Origin: Vespula vulgaris
Lineage: Eukaryota > Arthropoda > Insecta > Hymenoptera > Vespidae
DNA: 64,000 nt
Assembly (NCBI RefSeq): GCF_905475345.1
Contig: NC_066588.1
Span: forward strand, 4,310,001 to 4,374,000
Reading direction: 5' to 3'
Shown piece after piece: positions 40,501 through 60,093 of this stretch; positions within the stretch are counted from its first letter, which is position 1; each line of letters begins with the position of its first letter. The position numbers were made by a program, and so were the translations under genes. The notes beneath the pieces are model-generated. The model was not told where the DNA came from, did not search any database, and saw only the letters and a program-made list of their open reading frames with translations.

Positions 40501-41369
40501 TACCTAACAATGTCACAATATTTCTAAAATTTCAAAATTTCAAGTAATATTGAAAATATTATTTCTTCATATCACATTCAATTATGTTTTTCATTACGTT
40601 TTTCTTCTTTTTACTCTCTTTCTCTCTTTTTTCTTTTTTTTAACGCGAAAATATTTTATGCATCGAGTGTGGTTTTTTAAGATGACTTTGTGCTTTTTTT
40701 TTTTTAGAAACTCGACGACCACAACGCTTGTCTGTGTTAACTTGGCGATTTATGGAATGCGAGACAGTAAAGAAGGAAAATAAATCCTCGGTTAATTCTT
40801 TTCATATTTCTTCGAGAATGAGGAAAAGAGGAAGGGAGAAAGAGAGAGAAAGAGAGAGAGTGAGGAAAGAAAAATCAATAAAAATATAAATCGAGAAGTT
40901 TATTCTCTCAATTCGTTCGTGGAAAAGAGATTTAAAAAAATAACATAAACACCGACCAGACGTTCAATATATGTATAAGTGTGTATGTGTGTACACTTAC
41001 GTATTTGTTAGTATAATACGTATTTCAATTTTCCTACTATACGAATAATTAAATTCTCCAACTCTATGTCGGATATATGTATATATAGATATATATGTAA
41101 GCATCATGTAACTGTAATAAAAAAATTCATTAAGATTTCTTAAACGAAGAAAACTTCTATACGGAAAGGTTCGGTTAGTCTGACTCAAGGACAACAAGCA
41201 AGACGATCAATGAGGAAGGAAGGAAAGAAGGAAAGAAGAGACGGTCGAATGTGCGTATATATGTACTTACATATGTATCTATATACAGTACATACGTACT
41301 CTAGCTCTAGGTATTCCTATTAAAAAAGATTAACATGAAAAATGAAATTATGAACACAAATAATACACG

Positions 41370-41411
<42 letters not shown>

Positions 41412-41785
41412 GTATATAAATGAAGATTAAAAAAAGATATGGAAGAGAAAAATTTTTCAAGGACGAATGAACGAGGAATGCATAGAAAAATATGATTTCT
41501 TTTTTACCTTCCTCTTTTCTCGAGATAAAAATAAAATGAAAAAAATACAAAAATAATTGTAATATCATATAACTGATAATAATAATAATAGTAATAGTAA
41601 TAATAATAATAATAAATATAATGTATGTTTCCTGCATGCATGTCTGTAAGTGTTATGTACGTGTATATGTGTATGTGCGCGGACACGCGCGTGTAAAAAA
41701 GTGTACCAACCACAAAAAGTGAGTTGACAGCACAAAGAAGATATTTGATGCAACGTAGGCCAACATCGAGATGAGTGGCCGCCAT
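37571..41785 (-). CDS. Tetraspanin A, CD63-like, with GYQPL sorting motif
   Basis: Minus-strand join: 41785-41711, 38796-38608, 38492-38322, 38176-37946, 37771-37571 (288 aa, all phase 0). Tetraspanins organise membrane microdomains; CD63-type members act in endolysosomes. Visible features: the N-terminal CIKYLLCAVN at TM1, TM2 with AFFGCCGALRE (Cys75, Cys76), TM3 from about 89, and a large extracellular loop with CCG (148-150), PNSCC (171-175), Cys188 and Cys196, giving six Cys in a paired pattern. N-glycosylation sequons NNT and NKT lie in the loop. TM4 ends near residue 232. The cytosolic tail is unusually long (about 55 aa), rich in Arg/Lys/Glu, and contains GYQPL (257-261), matching the GYxx-hydrophobic lysosomal signal. 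The exon 1 donor is weak (GTTGGT) but is the only one in phase. Intron 1 is about 2.9 kb. ATG sits in a CCAAAATGGCGG start context. Confidence 0.9.
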
Positions 41786-42139
41786 TTTGGTCCTCCTCTT
41801 AGAATTAGGCAATGGTAAAGATAAACACAGTGAGACACCAGAATAAATTGGTTAAATATATAAAACCGAAAATAGGGAGAAAGAGAAGTACAGATATAAA
41901 GGAAAAGAAAATATATCAATAGGCAGGAGAGGCCCGTGCACTTCCACGCTCGGAACACCGACTGCTGCTTTCGACGATGGCGATGACGATGTTATCGTCG
42001 AGGCTCTTTTGCCTCGCCTTTTCGACGATCGAGCGCCTCCTTCGATATCTTTCCGCACAATTGATAACGACGACTGCACGAATATATTCACTTAGGACAT
42101 AGTACTCTTGTACATATATACACGTCGTCTGTCTTCTTT

Positions 42140-42204
<65 letters not shown>

Positions 42205-43184
42205 TGTATGTATGTATGTATGTATGTATGTATGTATGTATGTATGTATGTATGTATGTATGTATGTATGTATTTATATATTTTTATTGTTTTTTCTTCT
42301 TTTTTTTTTCATTTGTTTCCTTTTTAAATCGACGATCTTGTCGATCCTATCTCTCAAGGAATACATCAATTATATCCGTTTTGTACACAATTTCTCCATT
42401 AAATTAGCTTTTTAATATGCCATCTAATAAAACTAAGAAATAATAATTACTGTAGTTATAGGAAGTAAAGAAAAACAAGAACGTAAAACTTGTTTCTTAA
42501 GTTTTTAAGTATAAAGTTACATGTTGCATAAAGAGACATTGTATTAATCTTTCAATTAATTGATTTCTCTTTACGCCACGGAAAATACGTATTATTTTAT
42601 TCAAATCTATACACTTCATTTTTAGTTTTTCCTCTATTTTTCTTTTTTTTTTTTTAATGTACACTAAAAACACGTAATAATAAAATAATATTAATATTAA
42701 AGATGTATTTAAATATTACTGTTGTTGTTCTTGTTGTTGTTGTTCTTTTCGTAGTATGAAAAATATATATGTACGTACATATTATATCAAGTAGCCATTT
42801 TGTAATACAATGTGGTATATCGTGCAACGTTGAAAGGTTTTGTATAAGAAAACAGCGCTATCAGGTGCTAGAAAGATATACGCGTATTTGCAAACAACTA
42901 CTATGATCCATTTATATCAATATACATATACATGTGCGTATATGTATAAGTTATCGGTAAATGGCTTTCACGTATGGTCGAAGATAAGTAAAACGAGTCT
43001 CTCGAATAACAGGTGGATTCAAAAGTTATTTGAAAATCTTATCGTCATGACAAAATAAAATTACATATTTCATCGAATTTTATTATCGTTTCACTAGCTT
43101 CTCTTCAATGAAACACACTTTTTACAAGTTAAAGTCTTAGTACACGTGTACTATAATACTATTGCAATTATTTATATCATATGT

Positions 43185-43218
<34 letters not shown>

Positions 43219-44074
43219 GAAAATAAGCGATAAAATATGTTACATATTAGCGTGATTCAAGTACGCAAAAAGTTTTCTATAAAAAGTTTTATTTTAATAG
43301 CCACCTATGATTCATATATACATTTTTTCCTCTTTCTATTGAAGAGATCCTCATATTCGTGTGTTGTATTATTATCTCTCTTCCTTATTCTCTTTTTTTT
43401 CGTCTTCGTCACTTTAAATCAATCGATATTGATTTCGAATAAAACATATGCATATGATAAAATATTTGTATATGAAGCCAATGTAACTCGTATTTTATCT
43501 TATTTCTTTTCGTTTATTATAACTTAGATCATTATCATACGAATTAAGGAATAAAATAATTTTTGGAAATTTTTTCATTGTTAAACCATTTTCATAATCA
43601 TCAGGTCATATATATATATATATACGCAGACACAACAATTGGTACATATAATTTTTATTAAAAATCTATAGAATCATCCAATGATATTGATATTTACGTT
43701 TTACATAAACATTACAGCACACACGTAATTATAATAACTTATTACATCATTGTCGAATATATGTATAACACGTGTTTTTCTATTACTTGCAAAAGAATAA
43801 TATATAATAATAATATAATAGTTAAAGGGAAATAATGTAAAACGATGATATAACACGTACATACATAAATAGATCATGTTGTTTATAAGAGATAAAGTTT
43901 ATATATATATATATATATATGTATGTATATGTATATTGCAGTATGTAATAGTATATGGTCAAGAAGTCTGTAGAAGCCTCACTGAATTCTAATGTTCCAA
44001 AGAAGATCCACTGCTGCGTCTCATTAAAAATATATTTTTCTTTTTGTTTGTTTCTTTATCTGTTATTTTTAACT
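41786..44074. other. Gap between tetraspanins A and B
   Basis: Immediately right of the tetraspanin A ATG, a GC-richer 41930-42090 segment probably forms its promoter or leader. Then comes a (TA)n-(TATG)n compound repeat (42138-42276), followed by AT-rich sequence to the tetraspanin B stop. No gene is supported. Confidence 0.5.
42138..42276. repeat. (TA)n followed by a long (GTAT)n array
   Basis: A 40-base TA tract passes directly into about 24 copies of a perfect ATGT/GTAT tetranucleotide. It yields artefactual Met-Tyr-Val-Cys frames. Confidence 0.95.
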
Positions 44075-49219
<5,145 letters not shown>

Positions 49220-50210
49220 CTTGTCGGTGATGTTATCTGGATGGAAGAACCGAAAAAAAGAAGAAAAATAGAAGACGTTATATACGTTGATGTATGAAGA
49301 TAAAAGAAAAAAAAAAAAAAAGAAAAAGAAAAGAATAGTCTCGATGAGAGACTAGTGAAAAATTGAGGTTGACTGAATTAAAAAAATTAAAAAAAAAAAA
49401 AGTGAAAGGAAAGGAAAAAAAATAAAACGCACTTATTAAATCGTTCTTTTTCTTTTTCTATCTTTCTCTTTTTCTCACTCACTCTCACTCTTCCTTTTTC
49501 TTTCTTTCTCTCTTTCAGACTGAAGTATGGTGCTACCGGTAGTAGGAATATACACTGATTGTGTCAGGAACGTGTTAAGCGAAAACGGGAATGAAACGCT
49601 GATAATCCCGCCGAATAAGTAGACATTATCAATAAACGAGCATTGGTCAAACGAGAATGTACGTCGGCTCATGCGCATAGGCGTGAGGTACGGCCGATCA
49701 TAGTCGAGTATGGCCGAAATTTAACGAACTAAAATGCGCGGGCTTCCTAATTTATTGTACGAGCATTTCTTGTCTCATTAAACGCAAAAGGTACTATATA
49801 TGTTTTCTGCGAATTTAACGAAAGATGTGAATAGTTATAAGAAAGAAAAAAAGAAAGGTTATCAAGTTTCTTTTTTTTTACGTGACCAGAAAAAGGAAAA
49901 AAATTTAATTAAAATTTTCGTTAACGATGATATAAGAATTATGTTCTTTTATACTTGTAATTTTACAAATGTCATATTTGTTATAATAAAATTTTTATGA
50001 TTGTTTTTTTCTTCTTTTTTTTAATAAGTAATATATAATTATGTACTTTGCATTATTAGGTAAATCGAATAGTGAAAGATTCAAGGTCATTTCGAAAATA
50101 TTGATTCTAGATGGATCATAACAGATGTCGACAGAGTGCGTAAAACGAAAACGAAAACAGGTGTATCAGGGAGTGACATGAGATCGATGCGATTACCGAC
50201 ATTCACTTTG

Positions 50211-50255
<45 letters not shown>

Positions 50256-51698
50256 AATGTGTAAGATTATCGACCGAAAGTTGAAAATGTATTTCTCTTA
50301 TTTACCGTTATTTTCCATCGCTCTAACGATAAATTATCTACTATAAATTACTACCAACTATAATCGAATAAGTTGTTTATCTTAATATTTTAATTTCAAT
50401 AGAAAAATTAAAAAGGAAGCTTTCGTGCATATATGTATATAATTTTTTTTAATCTAAATTTCAATTATATATATATATAAATTTGTGACTTTAATAAAAT
50501 CGCGGACACCCGGTCTATCTATTTAAAGATACGAAAGACGACGAATCATAGAAGACACCTAACCTTCGTACAACCCTGATACCCAAGGGAAAAAAGCGCG
50601 TGCGCGTGCATCGGAGCACGCATGCACGTTAAATGACGCAATTATATAAGAACGATGCGGTGGGATCCTTCTGACGTGGCCGACATTGACTAGGAAATTT
50701 TCTAAACCACGACATGTTGCGTGTATAATAATATCACTACCTGGTGGTTAGATGTACGCCATTATGTTATTGGTTACAAGATAACATTGAGATATCTGAT
50801 TAGTTATTCAAATAACTTTTTTATAATCAGGAACATATTAAAGAAATGATTACAAATAATTATAAATTCTTATTGGTTATATAATTATATGTAGAAATGA
50901 TGATAGTCACTAGTTTAATCGCATCACGTTAATAATAATAAGAAAATAAATTTATGAATGTACAAGAATAATCTCTAAGAATAAATTTAATTACCTGATA
51001 TCTTGAACGTCTTTGATCACGTGACGATAACGATTGATATATTCTCTTAAATAATCTTGAAATAAAAAATCTGAAGAATTTTACTATCCTATCACAAAAT
51101 ACGTATATGTATATAAAAAAAAAAAAAATTTGCGCGTGTACCTAAATGACGTGCGTGTAGTCTGAAGTAATTACGTAGTTAACAATATGTCCAACTTTCG
51201 AAGTAAGCTGTGAAGTTGTCGCTTTAAAAATTATTAATAACATGCCTACATTAATAATGATTAATTATCAGTGTCGGATTTGGACGACGGTCTCCCCACA
51301 TGCCACATACATTTATATTATATAATAAATTTAATTTTTTATTACAATTATTTTTTCCTTCTTTTTCATAAACGAACGTATCAAAATCATTCTAATAATA
51401 TTTTTTTTCTCTTATTGTCGATGACAAACAATTTATGAAAAATTCACTGGTATATAGTTTTTATTTCTATATTTGCGACCATAATCTAATTTGAACAGTA
51501 TATTTTTCAATTCATTATTTGTACGAACATTTGAAGCGAGGAAAAATATAATTTTTGTATATTGTACATAATTCATTTATTTGAATGGGTGAAAGGCTCT
51601 ACAAATTTGGAATATCTCGGATTTAGCCTTGAAAAATAAATCCGTCAATGTTAATTATACTTTAACTAATTATGAAATTAATATATATACGTGATGAG

Positions 51699-51781
51699 GT
51701 TGTTCCAAAAGTTTCTTTTCGTAATTAAATATCGTCAGATAAAGCAGCTGTGTATAGATAACCAAAAAAACTTTTGGTAAA
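51699..51781. mobile_element. Short hairpin element with CCAAAAGTTT arms
   Basis: The left arm reads GTTCCAAAAGTTTCTTTTC (51702-51720). The right arm on the minus strand reads TTACCAAAAGTTTTTTTGG. The arms enclose about 40 bases. It looks like a miniature inverted-repeat element or the remnant of a mariner-type end; the family is not certain. Confidence 0.4.
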
Positions 51782-51807
51782 ATCGAAAATCTAATATACA
51801 TATATAC

Positions 51808-51855
<48 letters not shown>

Positions 51856-52040
51856 TAGGTAATAAAGTATAATCATTATTAATGATGTACGATCGATGAT
51901 GCAAGGATATAAATCGGAACTTTTCGGATTTCAGCCAGATTTTTTTTTCTTTTTTGTTATCGAATTTCAACGAAGCTTAACAGTCCCTTCGTTAGAAAAG
52001 TGAAGCCCTTGAAAACGAATATCCTCACTAACGTCACGAT

Positions 52041-52067
52041 TTGCAGAGAAAGAGAAAAAGAGAGAGG

Positions 52068-52115
<48 letters not shown>

Positions 52116-52230
52116 CAGACAGACAGACAGACAGACAGACAGAGAGAGAGAGACATACAGACAGACAGACAGAGAGGGAGAGAAAGAGAGACATACAGAC
52201 AGACAGACAGAGAGAGAGAAAAGAGAGAGG
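52041..52230. repeat. Compound (GA)n and (GACA)n repeat
   Basis: Alternating blocks of GA dinucleotides and ACAG/GACA tetranucleotides. The block pair (GA-rich then ACATACAGACAGACAG) occurs three times, at about 52078-52140, 52141-52170 and 52171-52212, so the array also has a higher-order period. All frames through it are artefacts. Confidence 0.95.
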
Positions 52231-52948
52231 TCAGTGAATCGACTGTCTGCCACCTACGCTCTCGCGATGCCTGCAATTAAATTAAAGCATGCATCGTATG
52301 CGTCGGGACCGTCAGAGCTTATTCGCTTTTATCATCGAGTGCATCGTACCGATGCACGAGTTTTTCTTTCATCTATCAAATTCCCTTTCGCATATATATG
52401 CCTGTATTTATATACAGGGTGACACATTTAGATCAATATATCTAAACATCTCTGTCATTTATGACTTTATGAAAAATATTTTTTAGAACAAAATTATTTG
52501 ATTCGAACGGTCAATTTTCACTGACGATAGAAAATCTTCTTTCTCAAGATCATCCCTTCTTTATTACGAGATTACGAAATCATCGGTATTATCTTTTTTT
52601 CTGAATGAAAATATTATTAGGATAGGATATTCGAAAATGATTATTTCACGAAAAAGATATCTAGTAATTCGTGCAACTGTAACGAGCCATATCTTATTCT
52701 TGATTGATTAGAGAAAATCTTAGAAAAAAAGAATAAATGGTTTAAGGTGAACTACATAGTTACGATTATATTTTTTGCACGAGTGAATATGTTTATTCAT
52801 TATTTTTTTTCAAATGCATATGCACATTTATTATTACATTTGCGAGATGAATGTATATATATATATATATATGTTTGTGTTTGCGTGTGGATTTTGTGTC
52901 TAACTGTTATCGCTGTTATTGCTTCTTGAATACACCTTTCTCTGGATA

Positions 52949-53220
52949 ATTATCTTTTCGATGGCAAAAACATCATTAAATCATTCCAATAATATTTGTT
53001 TTCTTCTGTTTTTTCTCAATAATGAAAAGTTTTCAAGGAAGATTATCCGAATCGGACACCCGATATAAAATAGCTTTTTTTATATATTTCGATATTTTTT
53101 ATTTTTCTTTTTTTTTCATGAACGAAATTGCCAAATCATTTTAATAATATTTTTTTCTCCTTTTCCCAACAACGAAAAATGTTTAAGTGAGTCGAATCGA
53201 ATCGGACACCCGATATAAAA
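52949..53220. repeat. Two diverged copies of a unit ending GGACACCCGATATAAAA
   Basis: Both copies contain AAATCATT, then AATAATATTT, a pyrimidine tract, an AAxGAAAA block and the identical end ATCGGACACCCGATATAAAA (at 53051-53070 and 53201-53220). A weaker third copy of the first part lies at about 51393-51430. The repeated organisation suggests remnants of a mobile or tandemly copied element. Confidence 0.55.
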
Positions 53221-53242
53221 TTGCATATTATTATTATTGTTA

Positions 53243-53274
<32 letters not shown>

Positions 53275-55767
53275 TTAAAGACGATTCAATTCAAGGCGTA
53301 ATTACTCTACAATTGAAACGTGAAAAACATTTTAATCAAACGTAATAGATAAATAGGGTCTCGATTATTCAAGTCAATGTACGATTTATTCACGATATAT
53401 ATGTCATTCTTTTTATTTTATTTTTTTTTTTTTTATATCATCATCGGATATTATACGTTCTTTCCCTCTGGATTCAGATTCGATCATCAGTTTCATTCGA
53501 TTTCTTTCTTATAGTTTTCTGTTGAGACGACACGTCGTGAGAAAAAAAAAAAGAAATAGAAAAGTCGAAAATAAGAAAGAACGTCAAATGTCTACCATTA
53601 GAAAAAGAATATGTCTTAGAAATCACGTGACCTACCTCGGGGATAAACGTAGTATGTTTATAAGTATCGACGAGACTATTTGCGCACAAGAGAAATACGA
53701 ATATTATTTTCCTCGAAAGTAACAGCTGTTCGCGCATAACTAACAATGAGTAAAACTAAGAAGGTTTATAAAGTATCTACATGATGTCTCAAGTTTGTAC
53801 TTTATAACTTTATCTATAACTTAATGTTAATAATAAATTTTTGAACTCTTGCACATATATTATACATACAAATCTTTTTATCTACTTTTTACTTGTAAAT
53901 TTATTATATCTATTTTCTCTTAAATTTTGATTCGTAATTTTGATTCAAAATTTTGAATATTTGAAAAATTTTGAAACACCCAATATAATTATATTGTAAT
54001 AATTATAGACAAATTTTACGTCATAACGAATGTATTATCCTAAAACGGAACATAGTTTTCGTCCAATGGCACTTCCTTATTTCTGCGTTACGGAGCTCGT
54101 TAGGCCAATCGGAAAGCCGTTTTGAGTGACCGCGAAATTCAATTTGAGATTCGGGACAAGGGTAAATATCGAGAGCTATCCACCCATTTTACGGACTAGA
54201 TATAAGCATATGTGTATATATATATATATAAAACGAAGTAGTATACGATTGTTACGTTGAAATCGATGTATCATGAAAATGGGGAAGGGTGAATGAAGGA
54301 TAAGCCATGTAACGAGGGACGATAAGGTATCCCCGTATTTCGAATAAAAAAAAAAATAAAAGAAAAGGAAAAAAAAAGAAAAAAAAGGGCAAAGGGGGAA
54401 TGAGAATACATGTCTCGTTCTTTCGAACTATACCCACCTCGCATAAGTGATGTATGTGCATACATCGCATGTATGTTGTATGTATGTATGTATGTATGTA
54501 TGCATGTATATATGCATGTATGTATGTATGTACGTTGCGGTAATTGTTAACCAAGGATCCTATTGAACCGAAGTAGGGCTGCTACGAAGCGAGTCCACCC
54601 TCGTATAAAATGATCAATCGAGCCCTTCGTTATTTCTTTTTCTTTTTTATTTATTCTTTTTTTTTTATCTCCCCTATAACAATAATAGTAATAACGATAA
54701 AATATTTCCTGTCTTTTTTTTTGTCTGTTCGTTTCTCATTCCACATACAAACGACTTACAAAAATCTTCTATTTGTATGCAACATAAATTTTATATTCGA
54801 GTTCAATCAAGAAGTATTTTCATTTTAATACCCAACAAGCTGGAGCATACTAAATCTATTTCCCAAAGGAGTTATAAAATTCGAGAATAAAAATGTCGGT
54901 AATTAGTGGGATCGCCATGATGCATCTCTCACCGAGAGCTCGAGACCCAGCACAGCCTCTCGTAGGTGCGCTGTAGTATAAGACTCAGGGCTGTATTCAT
55001 CAGAAATAACATAAGGGTGATAGAAAGAAATTCGATTAGAAATATTTTCACAATGTTCACTTCGAAAACGTTAATAATTTTAAACATTCTTCATAGATAT
55101 CATTTAACCTCCCTTTAAAGATATCATATCTAAAATCGATTATCACGAATCTGTTATGTCATATAATGACTTCGTTTGATCATTTGTATTTTTCATTCTT
55201 GTTCTTTTTTCTTTCTTCAAGTTCAACGAAATCGAAAGATTTTATCTTTTGCTACGTTATGAATTTTTTTTTTATCCATCTATAAATATTCTCAATGAAA
55301 AATCAATGATGACGAAATAAATCAAAAATGATGAAATACCGAATTGGGAATAACACCTACGTTTGATACATCCTTGAGCATGAACTCAGGTAAGTGGTGG
55401 GGGATGCGAGAGCTGCGCGCGCATCGTGGCACATCGTACTGTCCGCGCAACACAACAAAAATACGTAATTTGACGACACTTCGTAACGAACGTTCGAAGC
55501 GGGAGTATCGTTCTCATCATTAATCATTCGCTCTGAATTACTGAAAGATATTTCTTAAAGTTTCTCAGTGTATATATATATATATATATACACATATATA
55601 TATACATATATATATATAAATAAATCGCGTAATAGCTACCATAGAAACTAATCGATACCGAATTGATAAGGTGAAACAATCTAGACGACGAATCGTTCGT
55701 CTTATAGAAATATCCTTATTTTTTCGCGCCTAATCAAAGAAGGAGTGAGAAAAGTGCAGGAAAAAAA

Positions 55768-55947
55768 ATGGTGTCTGGCAGTATGGCTTGCGTGAAATAC
55801 ATGCTATTCCTTTTCAACTTGATATTCGCGGTAAGTAACGAGGTTTAACGGTGTCATCATCCTCTCTCTTTCTTTCTTACTTTCTATCTCTTATTATTGA
55901 CGTCTTTCCGAAAGAAGAAAAAAGAAGAAAATTTATTTCGCGTACGA

Positions 55948-55996
<49 letters not shown>

Positions 55997-58106
55997 TCTC
56001 TTTCTCTCTCTATCTATCTCTCTATCTATCTCTCTCTCGCTTAGATATTCTCGAAACATTTTTTCTTAGATTTTTTTCTTATTAGATTTCAATATTAACA
56101 AACTCGAGAGAAATATTCATAATAAAACTATCCTATTCCGCATTTCTTTATTTATTGACTTCGTGTATATGTATGTGTGTGTATTTCGCTCATTGTTAAA
56201 TTCTTTTTCTATTAGATTCGTTTATTATCAAACGCGAGTGGAATATTCATAATGGAACTATCTTATTATTCATCTGTTTGTTTATCGACTTTATATAAGA
56301 CACACGCACATCTAACATATACATCTAATATTATATAAATATATGTATATGTATATATATATAACACAATCGTTCAATAATGTATAACACTACTTTTCAT
56401 TTTTATTTATTATATAAAATCATATTCGAGATTACATGTTTTCAGTTTGAATTTATTCTTTTTGTTTCTTCGTTCTTAGTCACAAATAAAAGTCCAGATT
56501 ATTTTCAGTTGGTAATGTTTCGAAATTGAAGAAACAGTCGTGAGATACGAGATAATTGTTTTCTTTCTCTTTCACATACATCCTCTCTTTCTTTCTCCGT
56601 TTGTGTCTTTTCTTTTGCGACATTGTCGGAAAGGAAAGATATATAAAAAAAGAGAGTCAGTCGACTACATTTTTTTTTAGCTCCCTTTATTTTTTAAAGT
56701 CATTGCGTGACTCATCGAAGGAAAAGTTCCTTCCTCCGTTCGCTTTCTTCTCTCTCGATAGGAAATGGACGAGTCCAGAAGGAGAGGGAGGTGGTAGTAG
56801 GTTGTGGGTTCTTGTTCTTGCGTCGACGTCGCGTCGTAGTCGCCGAAGTGGAAGGAAACAAAAGAAAGGAACCCACAAGCAGTGTGGGCTTTGTAACCAC
56901 TGACAATATAACTTTGACTCATTACTACGAAAATTTCGTTTTGAATTATTTATCTTTTTCCTGCTAAAGACTAATTATATCTTCATCTTTTTTTTATATA
57001 TATTATTCTTTACTTCATTTCCAAATAATTAATCGTATATCAATCCAAATAATTAATCATATCTTTGTATTATTATTATTATTATTATTGTTGTTCTTTT
57101 TTTTTTTTTACTTCATTATTTATTCTTTTCATTTTTTTGTTATTATCATTTAATTTCTTTTATTTTCTTATATAAGCACACACCCTCGAATAATAATGAT
57201 CATATATGAATAAACATGTACACTCAGGATGATAACAATTCTAATGAGAACGACTAGATGGAAAAATTTTATTCGATCGATCACAAAACGTTAATGAATA
57301 AAAAATAGCAAAGCTTCGTTTTTGGCCGTAATCGATTTCTCTTGTATGTACATAAATTACATCTACATATATACTATTACGACTACTACTACTATATATG
57401 TATATATACATATATATATATTATACATAGTGTAAAGCATGCGACATATATACGAAAAAGAGAGAGAGAGAAAGAAAAAAGAAAAAAAAAATGCTCGATC
57501 GAGGTTACTTAAAACTCGATCTTCTTTTCTCAAACGAAACCAGGTCAGAGTTTTTCGAACTCTGACATTCGCACGTACTCCTGATATATTTGTTTCTCCT
57601 CCTTCCTACTTCACCCACTCTTCTCTTCTATTACTTATTTTGTCAAATAACCCCTCTCGATTGCTCCGTTGATAATAAATTTCTTTATCGTTCCAATCGA
57701 TAAAATCTTTCTCTACTACTAAACGACAAATAGAGAAAAAAGGGGGTAGTAATAGTAAAGAATATCTACGAGAGTATCGTAGGTTATGTTCATTCGATAT
57801 AGAAGACTATATGGTACGTGTTTTATCGTAAGGGACGAAGCAAGGGATGAACATATTGTACATATGTACATAAATGGCCCAATTTTTTTTCGTTCTAGCT
57901 ATCGCCGTGCATATTGCACATACATACTTTTAAGTATTACCGTCTGTTAGGTTTGAATATAGGTAGAAAAGTCACACGTTCGTTGGACTAGTATGTTTAT
58001 ATACAGGGTGGGCCAAAAATTCTTAAAAATCGTATCGATTTAATTTATCTTCAAAATGACTTAGAAACTTTTGACTCACCCTGTGTATATAGTGGCTGTG
58101 TACACG

Positions 58107-58153
<47 letters not shown>

Positions 58154-60045
58154 TTCATAATATATGAATTCTCGCAATATGGTGGACGTTGCACTCGACA
58201 TATTTCATATAAACATATTCAATGTAACCTCATTTTTGAGTAAGGATCTACTTGCTTTATGTTCTAATAATTTGATTTATTAGTCAGAAATAAACAGAAT
58301 ATCCCGCAGACCAAATAATTATCTTCTTTAATTGCGAGAATAAAAAAAATATTTCATACATTATTCGAATACTTCGTTGGTCTCAAAGAGTGAACAAGGT
58401 TACCTACTTCTTATATCGTCACACTGTTACAATATACAATTATGTGACTTATTTATGAAACTCTATATAAAAGACATCCTATATATATAAAAAAATGAAT
58501 AAATAACTATAACCATCCATCAAAATAACTATGACAACAACAAAATTTCATCCCATTTTTTCAAAATAGTTTATTTATTGTTTTTAAATTTCAGTATCGA
58601 TCATATTATATTTATTCATGTATTATGAAACATCCTGTATATGCGTACATATTTATTTATACACCTACGCATATGTATTTTAAATATTAATTACAATGAG
58701 ATTTGTCCGAGTATTATGAAACACACTGTATACGTATACGTGCAATGCCCGTCGTTTTCTGTCGAAGGGGGGTCAACTTCTCGAGAGAGTAAAATGTATG
58801 TATATATGTATGTATATGTGTTTGGATATATATGTGAACGTAGGGTGGTACGCGACCTCCGTTAGCCAAGCGTACAAACCATATACGTGGACATGTTTTG
58901 AACGAGTCGGAGGGAGAAAGGACGATAGCATCGATACCATTGTGACTAACGTAGTGCTACGTCGAATCGAATCGACATTTTATATACTACTCGTCTTATC
59001 CATTACGATTTATATATCACGTATTCTAGTACCTTTTTCGTTTAGTTGATATTCTTCTTATTCGTATCGTATCGTATTGTATCGTGTCGTATCGTGTCAT
59101 TAACCGTTTCTTTTAAACGAATGCAAATTGATAGACGGAAGTCTGTTCGAGACTGCTAAGAATTAATTATGAGCTTAGACTTCTTTCCTTTTTTAGGTTC
59201 TTCGATCACTTAATCTTCTTGAAAATTCAACGTAATTGGATTCAATAATAAATAAATTTATTTATTAATTCAGCATATTTATCATTTATGTTAATCAATA
59301 AGAGACAATTTGTAGATAATTTAATATCGAGAAATAATTTTTAAGTCATTTAATTTATCCAAAATGTCAATGTAATTTGATTAATAATTAATAAATTATA
59401 TAAGACGCGTTTATTGAGTAATGATGATTAGTAATGAGATTGTTCGAGCATCCATGGTGGCTTAAAAGAAAAAAAAAAAAAAGAAGGATCATAAATGAAA
59501 AGGTTAGATTATAACGCGCCATTTGCTTTTACACGTTTCATTTATTTCCTATAGGTTAAATTTTATAGAGCGAATATATAAAATGTAGTGAAAGGGATCG
59601 TAAACTTATTTTTTTCTTTTTATATTTCGTTTTATTTCATTTCATTTCGATTTCTAACAACAAGTAGACATTATTCTTTCCATGAAAAATCTATTTTCGA
59701 AACAATTGCTACAAGTGACCGAAATAATCTTCAGTCAATAACAACGAAATATAGTATATAACATACTTAAAAAGATTATGGTTGATTGACCAATACATTT
59801 TGACATTTATCTGTGTCTGTCCATTTGTTTTTCTCTTGAAAGTACGGAGAACTAGGTTTCGCAGAGATATTCATTATTTATTGGTTAATAAACCTGCCGA
59901 CATACAATATGTGTGTGTGTGTGTATATATATATGTACATATAGAAAGGAGTCAAGAGAGTGAGAGAGAGGGAAAGAGGAAGAGAGTGAGAGAGTGCGTG
60001 GTTCGTTTTACAATACGAACTTCAGCATCTACCTTGCCCTCTTTT

Positions 60046-60093
<48 letters not shown>

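Larger units (their letters stand above)
49220..55767. other. Divergent gap between tetraspanins B and C
   Basis: Tetraspanins B and C diverge here over 6.5 kb. It holds GC-richer patches that may be promoters (49640-49750, 50500-50720, 54880-55000, 55380-55450), a GA/GACA compound repeat (52041-52230), (TA)n at 50215-50252 and 51819-51851, an ATGT array at about 54472-54535, and several repeat-derived segments with GGACACCCG or ACAGGGTG motifs (50501-53220). No protein-coding gene is convincing. Confidence 0.5.

Noticed and set aside
41504..41812. Tetraspanin A first exon read from 41812 and through the donor
   Set aside because: The upstream start is TTG, and the sequence after 41711 turns into poly-Tyr simple repeat; ATG at 41785 and splicing at 41711 fit the family.
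52000..52422. Overlapping frames through the GA/GACA repeat
   Set aside because: Repeat-derived peptides on both strands with no family similarity.
56556..56967. Overlapping open frames in the GC-richer patch of tetraspanin C intron 1
   Set aside because: Frames are open on both strands, begin in low-complexity sequence and resemble nothing known; at most an unexplained conserved patch.
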